17,099 nucleotides of DNA from an uncultured Enterorhabdus sp. (GCA_947645965.1 CANSES010000024.1:1-17099); one strand, 5' to 3'; positions 7,090-14,768 are shown, counted from the stretch's first letter. A program made the numbers and translations. The notes: generated by a model from the sequence alone, not told the origin.

Positions 7090-8439
7090 TCACAGGGCAA
7101 CGGGAACGAGAGAGCCCACAGGCGCAGTAGGATCGATCGTCACCTCATGGTAGCTCTCGGTGGTGGCGCGGCCGGGCTGCTCGACGAGGGCGAGCTCGAC
7201 GGTGCCGGCGCGGCTGGCGCGGTCGGCGGCGGCCAGCTCGTCGGACAGGGCGCGCAGACGGGCAGCGCGCTCGGCCTTGCGGGCCGGCTCCACCTGGTCG
7301 GGCCGCGCCGCTGCGGGAGTTCCCTCTCGCTTGGAATAGGGGAACACGTGGATCTTCGCAAAGCCGGCGCGGCGGGCCAGGGCGCAGGTATCCTCGAAGT
7401 CCTCCTCGGTCTCGCCGGGGAATCCCACGATGACGTCGGTCGTGAGCGCGATCTCGGGCACCACGGCGCGCAGGTAATCGACCAGCTGGCGAAACTCGTG
7501 GGCATCGTAGGGCCGCGCCATCTCGCGCAGCACCTTCGGCGAGCCCGACTGCAAGGGCAGGTGCAGATGACGGCACAAACGCCCCTCGGCCTCATCCAGA
7601 AGCCCGATGAACTCCGCCGTCACGTCCTGGGGCTCGATGGATCCCACGCGGAACCGGCAGGGCGGCTCGCCCGGCCCGTGAACGTCGGCCGTGGCCGCCA
7701 GCAATTGGCGGCAGAGGTCGGCCAGGTCGGTGCCGCCATCGTCGTAGGAGCCCAGGTTGATGCCCGTGAGCACGATCTCGCGCACGCCGGATCGCGCCAG
7801 GGCCACCGCCTCGGCCACCACGGATTCGGCCGGCTGGCTCGTCGCGCGGCCGCGGGCCACGTGCACGATGCAGTAGGTGCAGGCATTGTCGCAGCCGTCC
7901 TGCACCTTGATGCCGATGCGGGCATGCCCATGATGCAGCCCCGCCCCACCATCGCCAGAAAAGCCGTCCCCCTCCGTAGAGGTGGGCTTCAGCCCTCCCT
8001 CTCCGCAAGTCGCGCCCCCTTCGTAGGGGCGGGCTTCAGCCCTCCCGCAAGCCGAGTCCAGCGCACTCCCCCGCTCGGCCTCCCCGCAGCCGTCCGCCGC
8101 GCCCTCCCCTTCCCCAGCCAGCTTGGCCAAGAACGCTTCCATCTCGGCCTTGGGCACCACCACGACGCGCTCCCCCAGCTCGGCGAAGAACGTCGGATCG
8201 ATGGCCGAGGCGCAGCCCGTCACGACCACGCGGGCATGATCGTTGGCCCGCAGGGCCTGGCGCACACTCTTGCGCGTCTTCTTCTCCGCCTCGCCGGTCA
8301 CGGTGCAGGTGTTCACAATGATGAGATCGGCCGCCTCGGGCGCACTGTAGCGGCCCGAGGTGCGACCGAGCAGCTTCTCGAAGGCGTCGGACTCGACCTG
8401 GTTCACCTTGCAGCCCAGATTGACGATGGAGAATCTCAT
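7090..8439 (-). CDS. mtaB: tRNA t6A37 methylthiotransferase MtaB (radical SAM), with an in-frame repeat insertion
   Basis: MtaB converts t6A at tRNA position 37 to ms2t6A using two iron-sulfur clusters. The N-terminal methylthiotransferase domain supplies C10, C45 and C76 (NLGCKVNQVESDA, NTCTVTGEAEKKTRKS, VVTGCASA). The radical-SAM CxxxCxxC is C183, C187, C190 (DGCDNACTYC), followed by LTGINLGSY and HLPLQSGS; NLGCKVNQ points to MtaB rather than MiaB or RimO. A compact TRAM-like tail ends at residue 449. Between the two catalytic domains, residues about 105-175 are Gly/Ala-rich and unlike the family's short linker; they include the peptides RAEARPYEGG and GGLKPTSTEG, encoded by two palindromic repeats (7968-8052). 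All six cluster cysteines are kept, so the enzyme is probably active. The ATG overlaps the rsmE stop (ATGA), so translation is coupled; it is the last gene of the CIRCE-controlled unit. Confidence 0.93.
   Translation of the reverse strand: MRFSIVNLGCKVNQVESDAFEKLLGRTSGRYSAPEAADLIIVNTCTVTGEAEKKTRKSVRQALRANDHARVVVTGCASAIDPTFFAELGERVVVVPKAEMEAFLAKLAGEGEGAADGCGEAERGSALDSACGRAEARPYEGGATCGEGGLKPTSTEGDGFSGDGGAGLHHGHARIGIKVQDGCDNACTYCIVHVARGRATSQPAESVVAEAVALARSGVREIVLTGINLGSYDDGGTDLADLCRQLLAATADVHGPGEPPCRFRVGSIEPQDVTAEFIGLLDEAEGRLCRHLHLPLQSGSPKVLREMARPYDAHEFRQLVDYLRAVVPEIALTTDVIVGFPGETEEDFEDTCALARRAGFAKIHVFPYSKREGTPAAARPDQVEPARKAERAARLRALSDELAAADRASRAGTVELALVEQPGRATTESYHEVTIDPTAPVGSLVPVAL
7968..8052 (-). 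repeat. Two tandem palindromic repeat copies inside mtaB
   Basis: Copy A (7968-8009) and copy B (8015-8052) share CCGTAG or TCGTAG, then a G-rich run, then GGGCTTCAGCCC (perfect 5-bp stem with a TC loop), then CCTCC and CGCAAG. Their CGTAG cores lie 47 bp apart. The same unit occurs intergenically at 11659-11695. Both are read through by mtaB, in two different frames of the repeat (RAEARPYEG for B, GGLKPTSTEG for A). The strand is arbitrary because the core is palindromic. Confidence 0.75.
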
Positions 8440-9227
8440 GCGTTGCCCATGCCGCCCAGCTCGTAGAGCGCCAGCGCCGGGGCCACGATGCCCGCGGTCT
8501 CGGTGCGCAGGATGGAAGGCCCCAGGGTCACGAGGCGCGCCTGGGGGTTGCAGGCCAGAAGCGCCTGCACCTCGTCTTCGGTCAGGCCCCCTTCCGGGCC
8601 CACCACCACGGCCACCCGGGCATCGGCCGCCGGCGTGCCCGTCGCCGTCAGGGCACCCTGCACCGCCTCGGAAAGGCGCGCCGTCTCGGGCGCCTCCTCC
8701 CAGCACACGAGCACGCAGGTGGCGCCGGCCAGCATCTCGGCCGCGGCCCTCACCCCCACCGGCTCGGACACCTCGGGGATGCGGGGCTGGCCCGACTGCA
8801 TGGCGGCGCTCTTGGCGATGGCGCGCCACCGCTCGGTCTTGGCCGCGGCCTTCTTGCCGTCCAGCTTCACGACCGAGCGCGCGCAGGCCAGGGGCACGAA
8901 GGCCGCCACGCCCACCTCGGTGGCATGGCGGACGACTGTCTCCATCTTGTCGCCCTTGGCCAAGCCCTGCAGCAGGATCACCTGGGGGCCGACCACGGTG
9001 CCGTCATCGTGGCGCGCGATGGACACCAGGGGCAACCCGTCGGAGAAATCGACGATCACGCACTCGAAATAGTCCTGGGCCGCGTCGATCACGGCGATGT
9101 GCTCGCCCGCCGCCAGCCGAAGCACCTTCGCGTGCTTGGCATCGTCGGCTGCCAGGCGCAGCGGGAACACCGCCTCCGTCTCGGCAGCCAAGACCTGGTT
9201 CTCCAGGAAGAATCGCGGAAGGGACAT
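8436..9227 (-). CDS. rsmE: 16S rRNA m3U1498 methyltransferase RsmE
   Basis: RsmE is a SPOUT-class SAM-dependent methyltransferase that makes m3U1498 in the 30S decoding region. The 263-residue protein starts MSLPRFFLEN and has an N-terminal PUA-like domain (about 1-75). The knotted catalytic domain shows KGDKMETVVRHATEVGV (91-107), GPEGGLTEDEV (about 209-219) and LGPSILRTETA near the C-terminus, the SAM-binding trefoil-knot residues. It lies 19 bases downstream of dnaJ and overlaps mtaB by 4 bases (ATGA). dnaJ-rsmE adjacency is common in Gram-positives. Confidence 0.96.
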   Translation of the reverse strand: MSLPRFFLENQVLAAETEAVFPLRLAADDAKHAKVLRLAAGEHIAVIDAAQDYFECVIVDFSDGLPLVSIARHDDGTVVGPQVILLQGLAKGDKMETVVRHATEVGVAAFVPLACARSVVKLDGKKAAAKTERWRAIAKSAAMQSGQPRIPEVSEPVGVRAAAEMLAGATCVLVCWEEAPETARLSEAVQGALTATGTPAADARVAVVVGPEGGLTEDEVQALLACNPQARLVTLGPSILRTETAGIVAPALALYELGGMGNA

Positions 9228-9246
9228 AGGCTCGCTCGCTTCCCGT

Positions 9247-10398
9247 CTACTCGAAGATATCCCGCAGCTTCTGCAGGGGCGTGCGGCCCTCGTTCACGCT
9301 CTCGCCCATCTCGGCGGCCAGCTCTTCCAGAAGCTCGCGCTCGCGCTTCGACAGCTTCTTCGGGATCTCCACGTCGATGTGGGCGAACAGATCCCCGCGC
9401 ACGTCGCTCTTCAGACGCGGCATGCCGAAGCCCTTCACGCGCACCACCTGGTTGTTCTGGCAGCCCTCGGGCACCTTGATGGTCACCTTCTCGTCCTCGA
9501 AGATGCCGTCGATCTCCACATCGGCGCCGAGCGCCGCCTGCACCATGGGCACCACCAGCTTGCAGTGCAGGTTGTCGCCGTCGCGCTCGAAGAACTCATC
9601 CGGGGCGATGCGCACCGTGACGATGAGGTCGCCAGCCGGCGCGCCCTGCATGCCGGCCTCGCCGAAGCCGTGGATGCGCAGCTGCTGGCCGTCGCGGATG
9701 CCGCGGGGCACCTCCACCGACACGCGCTGGCGGTCGGGCACGCGGCCCTGGCCCTCGCACTCGGGGCAGGGGTTCTCGATGATCGTGCCCGTGCCGTGGC
9801 ATTGGGGGCACGTGGTGGCCGACTGCATGTCGCCCAGGAAGGTGTGCTGCACCGTGACGACGCGGCCGCGGCCGTCGCACTCGGGGCAGGTCACTTCCTT
9901 GCCGTCTTCGCCCAGGCCCGTGCCGTCGCAGTCGGGACACGGCGCCAAACGGTCGTAGACGATCTCCTTCTTCTCGCCCGTGGCCGCCTCGGCCAGGGTG
10001 ACGCGGATGCCCACCCCCATGTCGCGGCCGTCCTTGCGCACCGCACGCCCCGCGCCGCCGGCCGCCGCCCCGCCGAAGAAGGTGGAGAAGATGTCCCCCA
10101 TGCCGCCGAAGCCGCCGCCGAACAAGTCCTCGAAGTCGATGTTCACGCCGCCGTAGGGACCGGCCCCGCCCGCCGCGCCCGGGATGGTGCCGAAGCGGTC
10201 GTAGGCCGCCTTCTTCTGCGGGTCGCTCAGCACGTCGTAGGCCTCGTTCAATTCCTTGAACTGGTCTTCCGCATCCGGCGCCTTGTTCACGTCGGGATGC
10301 AGCTCGCGAGCCCGATGGCGGAACGCCTTCTTGATCTCGGCTTCGGAGGCGTCGCGGGAGACGCCGAGAATTTCGTACAAGTCCTTGTTTGCGGCCAT
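9247..10398 (-). CDS. dnaJ: Chaperone protein DnaJ (Hsp40)
   Basis: DnaJ delivers unfolded clients to DnaK and stimulates its ATPase. The 383-residue type-I architecture is complete: J domain (residues 6-70) with the HPD motif at 34-36; Gly/Phe-rich linker (about 71-115); four zinc-binding CxxCxGxG repeats starting at C154, C171, C197 and C211; and two C-terminal substrate-binding domains ending at about 345. It sits 53 bases downstream of hrcA, with no grpE or dnaK between, the arrangement found for the second dnaJ of many actinobacteria. Regulation is expected from the CIRCE site upstream of hrcA. Confidence 0.97.
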   Translation of the reverse strand: MAANKDLYEILGVSRDASEAEIKKAFRHRARELHPDVNKAPDAEDQFKELNEAYDVLSDPQKKAAYDRFGTIPGAAGGAGPYGGVNIDFEDLFGGGFGGMGDIFSTFFGGAAAGGAGRAVRKDGRDMGVGIRVTLAEAATGEKKEIVYDRLAPCPDCDGTGLGEDGKEVTCPECDGRGRVVTVQHTFLGDMQSATTCPQCHGTGTIIENPCPECEGQGRVPDRQRVSVEVPRGIRDGQQLRIHGFGEAGMQGAPAGDLIVTVRIAPDEFFERDGDNLHCKLVVPMVQAALGADVEIDGIFEDEKVTIKVPEGCQNNQVVRVKGFGMPRLKSDVRGDLFAHIDVEIPKKLSKRERELLEELAAEMGESVNEGRTPLQKLRDIFE

Positions 10399-10451
10399 GG
10401 TGAAGCGTCTTGCCTTTCTTGATCAGGGAAAAGGTGCGGGATATTGCTCGG

Positions 10452-11462
10452 TTACTCGTCGTGCAGCACGCACTGGGCGGCGCGCACGGCGCGGATGGCG
10501 GAGGCGTAGTTCATGCGGGTGGGGCCGATGACGGCGACGATGCCGTCGGCCTCGCCGCGGCCGTAGGGACAGGCCACGATGGACACGCCGGCCAGCTCGG
10601 AGGCGGGGTTCTCGTGCCCGATGCGCACCATCACCGGGCCGCCCTCCTGGGCCGCCTCGTCGAAGGTGTGCAGCAGCACGCGATCGTCTTCCAGCACCTC
10701 CATCACCGGCAGCAGGGCCTTCGCGTCGCTGAACTCCGGCTGGCGCAGCAGCGACGAGATGCCCAGGCTGTGGGCGCGGTTGCCGTCCGATTCGCCCAAA
10801 CAATCGATCACCTCGTCGATGACGAGCTGCACGAGCGGGTCGCTTAAGGCCTCCACGGTGTTCGCGTCCAGGCTGCGGCGCACGTCCCGGGCCGACTGGC
10901 CCACCAGCACGCGGTTGAGCAGGTTCTGGGCACCGGCCAGCTCGTCGGCGGTCACTTCCTCGGTGAAGGTGATGGTGCGGTTGACCACCTGGCCGTCCTC
11001 GGCCACCACGATGACGATGGCCTGCCAGTCGGACAGCGACACCAGGGTGATCTGGCGGATGCGCCCGGCGAACACGGAGGGGGCCATCACCACCGACAGG
11101 CAGTTGGTCAAACGGGCCAGGGCGGCCGAGGTGCGCTCCATGAGCGCGTCCAGCTCGGAGGCCGACGAGCGCAGTTCCTCCACCATGTCGCGATGGGGGC
11201 GCTCCTCCTCGGCCAAGCCCGACAGCAGCAGCTCGTCCACGAAGGTGCGGTAGCCCGCATCGGTGGGAACGCGGCCGGCAGAGGTGTGGGGCTGCTGGAT
11301 GAAGCCGGCATCCTCCAGGGCGGAAAGGTCGTTGCGCACCGTGGCGGGGCTCACGCCCAGATGATGGCGCTCGGTCAGCGTGCGCGAGCCGACGGGCAGC
11401 GCGTATTCGATGTAGTCCTCGATGAGCGCGCGCAGCACCTTTTGGCGTCTCTCCGACAGCAT
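10452..11462 (-). CDS. hrcA: Heat-inducible transcription repressor HrcA
   Basis: HrcA binds CIRCE operators and represses heat-shock genes; it needs GroEL to stay active in studied species. The 336-residue product starts MLSERRQKVLRALIEDYIEY and has an N-terminal winged helix (about 1-75) with GSRTLTER, VSPATVRNDLSALEDAGFI and HTSAGRVPTDAGYRTFVD. A central and C-terminal ligand-like dimerisation region follows. I choose the ATG at 11462, because AAAGGAG lies 6 bases upstream. The longer frame starting at 11495 would begin inside the predicted promoter and lacks a ribosome site. It heads hrcA-dnaJ-rsmE-mtaB and is probably autoregulated through the CIRCE at 11497-11523. Confidence 0.96.
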   Translation of the reverse strand: MLSERRQKVLRALIEDYIEYALPVGSRTLTERHHLGVSPATVRNDLSALEDAGFIQQPHTSAGRVPTDAGYRTFVDELLLSGLAEEERPHRDMVEELRSSASELDALMERTSAALARLTNCLSVVMAPSVFAGRIRQITLVSLSDWQAIVIVVAEDGQVVNRTITFTEEVTADELAGAQNLLNRVLVGQSARDVRRSLDANTVEALSDPLVQLVIDEVIDCLGESDGNRAHSLGISSLLRQPEFSDAKALLPVMEVLEDDRVLLHTFDEAAQEGGPVMVRIGHENPASELAGVSIVACPYGRGEADGIVAVIGPTRMNYASAIRAVRAAQCVLHDE

Positions 11463-11493
11463 CGCCTTCTCCTTTCCGTCCGTTGTTGACGCC

Positions 11494-11523
11494 ATTTTAG
11501 CAACCGCGCAACGAGAGTGCTAA
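11494..11523 (-). promoter_or_regulatory. hrcA promoter overlapping CIRCE
   Basis: On the minus strand TTAGCA (11523-11518), an 18-bp spacer and TAAAAT (11499-11494) form a plausible promoter. The -35 lies in one CIRCE half-site and the -10 abuts the other, so HrcA binding would block polymerase. The leader to the ATG would be about 25 nt. Confidence 0.5.
11497..11523. promoter_or_regulatory. CIRCE operator (HrcA binding site)
   Basis: TTAGCAACC (11497-11505), nine bases, then GAGTGCTAA (11515-11523). The consensus is TTAGCACTC-N9-GAGTGCTAA. The right half is perfect, the left has two changes (CTC to ACC), and the spacer is exactly 9. It lies 35 bases upstream of the hrcA start. Confidence 0.92.
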
Positions 11524-11589
11524 GACGAGCGCCCATCTTGACGCAAGCGACACACAACAGCAGGTGGAAGGCCCGCGAAGGGGCGCAGA

Positions 11590-11695
11590 GTCTCGCAGGA
11601 CCCCTCAGCCCACAAGAGGAGCGGCCCTCGCAGAGGCGGCCTTCAGCCCGAGAAGAAGCACCCCCGTAGGGGCGGGCTTCAGCCCGCCCGCAAGC
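11590..11695. repeat. Array of related palindromic repeats between hrcA and hemW
   Basis: The best copy, C (11659-11695), holds GGGCGGGCT-TC-AGCCCGCCC (11670-11689), a perfect 9-bp stem with a 2-base loop, flanked by CCCCCGTAG and GCAAGC. A decayed copy, D, lies at 11625-11655 (CGCAGAGGCGG, CTTCAGCCCGAG). A fainter one, E, lies at about 11591-11616 (CTCGCAGG, TCAGCCCACAAG). The CGNAG cores are 35 and 36 bp apart. The unit is the same as the pair inside mtaB. I see no gene in 11524-11721. Confidence 0.65.
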
Positions 11696-11721
11696 ACAGA
11701 ACGAACAGGGAGCGCACCCCC

Positions 11722-12834
11722 CTAAGGCGCCAAATCGAGCAGCCGCCCATACAGCTCGTTGCCGCAGAGCCACCCCACGTCGGTGGGCTGCCAGCGGCCC
11801 CCGTCATGGCGCACCAGACCGAGGGCGGCCAGCTCGTCGAAGACCGCCGGCACATCGGGCAGTCGCTCCGCGGCTGCGGCCACGGTCTCGTCGGCCACGC
11901 CCCGGGCCATGCGCATGGCCAGCATCAGGTCCTCGGCGGCCATCTGCCGCGCGTCCAGGTCGTCCACCACTCGGCCGTCCTGCACCCGCATGCGCCGATC
12001 GGCGTTCTGGGTCATGGTCACCGCCGAGGCGCCCAAACCCAGATAGGGCACGCCGGTCCAGTAGGCGGTATTGTGGCGGCTCTCGAAGCCGGGCCGCGCG
12101 TAGCTGGCCACCTCGTAGCGCTGAAAGCCCGCATCTTCTAGGATGAGTCGCGCGGCCTCCATGGCCGCGGCCTCCTCGTCCTCGTCGGGCTCGGCCATCT
12201 CGCCGCGCATCACCGCCCGGTCGAAGGGCGTGTGCGGCTCGATGGTCAGAGGGTACACCGACACATGGGTCACGCCCAGGTTCACCGCCTCGCGCACCGA
12301 CGCCTCGAAGGAGGCCGCGCTCTGCCCGGGGATGCCGCACATCAGGTCCACCGACACGTTTTCGAACCGCGCCTGCGCCGCGGCGACGGCCCGGCGCGCG
12401 CCGTCGCCGTCGTGGGCCCGACCGAGTCGTCGCAGCACCTCGTCGTCGAAGGACTGCACGCCGATGGACAGGCGGTTCACCCCTAAAGCCCAGATGTCGC
12501 GCACCATGGGCACCGTCAGGCTCTCGGGATTCGCCTCCATGGTACATTCCACCTCGGGCGTCAGGTGCATCGACAGCGACAGGGCGTACAGCAGGCTGGA
12601 CAGGCGCCCTATGCCCAGATGGCTCGGCGTGCCGCCGCCGATGTACACCGTCTCCAAAGCCCCCAGCTTGCCCTCCTTGGAGGCGCGGCGGATGTCCAGC
12701 ACGAGGGATTCCACGTACTCGTCCATGGCCGGCGCATCCGCGGCCGTAGCTGTGGTGGCGAAGTCGCAGTAGCCGCACCGCTTCACGCAGAAGGGAATGT
12801 GCAGGTAGAGCGCCTTATAGGGGTCGTGGGCCAT
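11722..12834 (-). CDS. hemW: Radical SAM protein HemW (haem chaperone family, formerly HemN-like)
   Basis: HemW is a radical-SAM protein that binds haem and is proposed to insert it into respiratory enzymes; older annotations call it coproporphyrinogen III oxidase. The 370-residue protein has the cluster motif C16-VKR-C20-GY-C23 and YIGGGTPSHL (about 69-78). ANPESLT, VNRLSIGVQSFDDEVLRRLGR and SVDLMCGIPGQ follow, then a C-terminal HemN-type domain with HNTAYWTGVPYLGLGASA. The radical-SAM cysteines are of the HemW type (CxxxCxxC followed by F). The ATG lies inside the 3' end of dusB (20-base overlap), so translation is coupled. HemW next to HrcA is a common Gram-positive arrangement. Confidence 0.93.
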   Translation of the reverse strand: MAHDPYKALYLHIPFCVKRCGYCDFATTATAADAPAMDEYVESLVLDIRRASKEGKLGALETVYIGGGTPSHLGIGRLSSLLYALSLSMHLTPEVECTMEANPESLTVPMVRDIWALGVNRLSIGVQSFDDEVLRRLGRAHDGDGARRAVAAAQARFENVSVDLMCGIPGQSAASFEASVREAVNLGVTHVSVYPLTIEPHTPFDRAVMRGEMAEPDEDEEAAAMEAARLILEDAGFQRYEVASYARPGFESRHNTAYWTGVPYLGLGASAVTMTQNADRRMRVQDGRVVDDLDARQMAAEDLMLAMRMARGVADETVAAAAERLPDVPAVFDELAALGLVRHDGGRWQPTDVGWLCGNELYGRLLDLAP

Positions 12835-13792
12835 GGGCTATCTCCAAAAGCTCGTCGAACACGGCGTCGAAATCGCCCAGGGTGGTGCAGTAGTTGATGC
12901 GGCCCCGAGCGGCAGCGGCCCCGGGAAGGCCCGCCAGGTACCACATGGCGTGCTTGCGCATGCGCACGATGTTGCGGCCCTCGCGATGGGTGAGCAGTTC
13001 GGCGTGGCGGCGCGCCATGGCGATGCGCTCGTCAACGGTGGGCGGCGCGGGCTCCGGCGCGCCTGCGAGGGCGGCCTGCACCTGGGAGAACAGCCACGGG
13101 TTGCCCTCGGCGCCCCGGGCGATCATTACCGCGTCGCAGCCCGTGGCGGCCGCCATGGCCACCGCGTCGGCCCCCGAGCGGATATCACCGTTGCCCACCA
13201 CCGGCAGGCTCACCGCCGCGCGCACCCGGGCGATCACATCCCAATCGGCGCTGCCGCGGTAGAGCTGCTCGGCGAAGCGGCCGTGCACCGTGACGGCATC
13301 GGCGCCCGCCTCTTCCATGCGCCGCGCGAAGACGGGGGCGGTCTCGTCGCCCAAGCTCCAGCCACGACGGAACTTCACCGTCACGGGATGGGTCACGGCC
13401 CCCTTCACCGCCCGCACGATGGCAGCGGCCAGATCCGGGTCGCGCATCAGGGCCGAGCCATCGCCCTTCGACACGATCTTGCGCGCCGGGCAGCCCATGT
13501 TGATGTCCAGATAGGCCAGGCTCTCCCCCATCTCCTGCTCGATCCAGGCGGCCTGGGAGGCCATCACGGCGGGCTCGTGGCCGAACAGCTGCACGGCCAC
13601 CGACTCCTCGCCCTCGGCCAGGGCCAGCAGATGGCGCGTCTTCTCGTTGGCGAACGACAGCCCCTTGGCCGACACCATCTCGGTGAAGGCCATATCCGCC
13701 CCCGCCTCGCGGCACAGGGTGCGAAACGCGATGTCGGACACGCCGGCCATGGGCGCCAGCAGCACCCGGTATCTTCCGAACAGACCTTCCAT
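12815..13792 (-). CDS. dusB: tRNA-dihydrouridine synthase (Dus family)
   Basis: Dus enzymes reduce uridine to dihydrouridine in tRNA D-loops using FMN and NADPH. The 325-residue TIM-barrel protein has LLAPMAGVSDIAFR (11-24), the catalytic cysteine C101 in NMGCPARKIVSKGDGSALM, the FMN-contacting K140 in VKFRRGW, H170 in VTVHGR, GNGDIRSG (200-207) and ARGAEGNPWLF. The C-terminal helical tRNA-binding domain includes RKHAMWYLAGLPGA. The pattern fits the DusB subgroup of Gram-positives; the exact uridine target cannot be read from sequence. The start is the ATG at 13792, 6 bases after the small membrane protein's stop. The end overlaps hemW by 20 bases. Confidence 0.94.
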   Translation of the reverse strand: MEGLFGRYRVLLAPMAGVSDIAFRTLCREAGADMAFTEMVSAKGLSFANEKTRHLLALAEGEESVAVQLFGHEPAVMASQAAWIEQEMGESLAYLDINMGCPARKIVSKGDGSALMRDPDLAAAIVRAVKGAVTHPVTVKFRRGWSLGDETAPVFARRMEEAGADAVTVHGRFAEQLYRGSADWDVIARVRAAVSLPVVGNGDIRSGADAVAMAAATGCDAVMIARGAEGNPWLFSQVQAALAGAPEPAPPTVDERIAMARRHAELLTHREGRNIVRMRKHAMWYLAGLPGAAAARGRINYCTTLGDFDAVFDELLEIAHGPRPL

Positions 13793-13798
13793 GGATGC

Positions 13799-13984
13799 CT
13801 ACAGAATACCGAACAGCAACAGGGCGATGAGCACCGCGAAGCCGATGACGAACAGCACGCAGCCGACGCCCACGAGCGCCTTCGAGGTGCCGGTCATGCC
13901 GTAGCGCTCCTGCTCCTCGGCGATCTTCTTCTCGTTGAACGGGTCGTTGACCCAGTCGTATTCCTCGTTTGTATCTCGTGCCAT
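13799..13984 (-). CDS. Small single-TM hypothetical protein
   Basis: A 61-residue protein of unknown function. The first 45 or so residues are charged and hydrophilic (MARDTNEEYDWVNDPFNEKK and so on); the last 25 or so form one hydrophobic helix (ALVGVGCVLFVIGFAVLIALLLFGIL) ending at the C-terminus, so it looks tail-anchored with its N-terminus in the cytoplasm. I prefer the ATG at 13984 (AAGG 9 bases upstream) over the GTG at 14032, which would add 16 residues of unlikely composition and reach into the divergent promoter. It sits 6 bases upstream of dusB and is probably cotranscribed with dusB-hemW. I do not recognise a family; the coding call rests on length, composition and tight spacing. 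Confidence 0.7.
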   Translation of the reverse strand: MARDTNEEYDWVNDPFNEKKIAEEQERYGMTGTSKALVGVGCVLFVIGFAVLIALLLFGIL

Positions 13985-13995
13985 ACTCACATACC

Positions 13996-14026
13996 TTGCG
14001 AAACGATGAGGGTTGCGGGGTAGAAT
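13996..14026 (+). promoter_or_regulatory. Possible promoter for the flavodoxin-fold reductase
   Basis: TTGCGA (13996-14001), a 19-bp spacer and TAGAAT (14021-14026), with a start near 14033 and a leader of about 55 nt. The spacer is long, so the -10 is the stronger evidence. The -10 is near-symmetric (TATTCT on the other strand) and lies between divergent genes. Confidence 0.4.
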
Positions 14027-14087
14027 AGGCACAGTTTAACGGACGCGGGCCCCCAGCCGCGCGAAAACACGAGAAGAGGAGACAATC

Positions 14088-14735
14088 GTGAAGGTACTGC
14101 TCATCAACGGAAGCCCCCGCATGAAGGGCAACACCCACCGAGCCCTGGAGGAAATCGCCGCGACCCTTGAGACCGAGGGCGTCCAGACCGAGATCGCCTG
14201 GATCGGCAACAAGGAGATACGGGGCTGCATCGCCTGCGGCATCTGCAGCAAGAAGGGCGATCACCGCTGCGTGTTCGCCAACGACCCCTGCAACGCGCTG
14301 ATCGAGAAGGCGGCCGAGGCCGACGGGCTCATCGTGGGCTCGCCGGTATACTTCGCCGGGGCGGCCGGATCGCTCATCGGGCTCCTCGACCGTATGTTCT
14401 ACGCCGGCGGCAGCCTCATGCGCTTCAAGCCGGCCGCCGGCATCGGCGTGGCGCGGCGCGCCGGGGCCATCGAGACCGCCGACCAGATCAACAAGTACTT
14501 CCAGTTCAACCACATGCCCCTGGTGCCGTCCAGCTACTGGGGCGTCGCCTTCGGCCGCCTGCCCGGCGAGACCGCCGGCGACGGCGAGGGCATGCACACC
14601 ATGCGCAGCCTGGGCCGCGACATGGCCTGGATGCTGAAGAGCCTCGCCGCGGCCCGCGAGGCCGGCATCACTCCGCCCGAGGTAGAACCGAAGGTCATGA
14701 CGAACTACGTCCGCGAGGATGTGCTGCCGGCCTAG
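14088..14735 (+). CDS. NADPH-dependent FMN reductase / iron-sulfur flavoprotein-like protein
   Basis: This is a 215-residue flavodoxin-fold protein. The N-terminus MKVLLINGSPRMKGNTHRAL is the typical FMN phosphate-binding loop of the NADPH-dependent FMN reductase family, and GSPVYFAGAAGSLIGLLDRMF (84-104) is the second flavin-binding block. Between them C47-x2-C50-x2-C53-x7-C61 resembles the compact cluster motif of iron-sulfur flavoproteins (Isf), so it may carry a 4Fe-4S cluster as well as FMN; that is inference. The GTG start at 14088 has GAGGAGA 5 bases upstream. It is one of only two plus-strand genes in the window and stands alone between two minus-strand units, so it is a likely insertion into the conserved rpsT/lepA-dusB neighbourhood. 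The electron acceptor is unknown. Confidence 0.88.
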   Translation: MKVLLINGSPRMKGNTHRALEEIAATLETEGVQTEIAWIGNKEIRGCIACGICSKKGDHRCVFANDPCNALIEKAAEADGLIVGSPVYFAGAAGSLIGLLDRMFYAGGSLMRFKPAAGIGVARRAGAIETADQINKYFQFNHMPLVPSSYWGVAFGRLPGETAGDGEGMHTMRSLGRDMAWMLKSLAAAREAGITPPEVEPKVMTNYVREDVLPA

Positions 14736-14768
14736 GGCCGAAAGAGCGCCTAACCCCCGGAAACGCAA

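Noticed and set aside
6619..8466. 615-codon plus-strand frame opposite phoH and mtaB
   Set aside because: Antisense shadow: His/Leu/Gly/Val-rich, no recognised motif, and both genes below are well-supported families.
11460..11495. Upstream hrcA start adding MASTTDGKEKA
   Set aside because: It would begin within the promoter next to CIRCE and has no Shine-Dalgarno, whereas the ATG at 11462 has AAAGGAG at ideal spacing.
11590..11695. CRISPR array
   Set aside because: Units are palindromic, degenerate and abut one another without unique spacers; there are no cas genes nearby.
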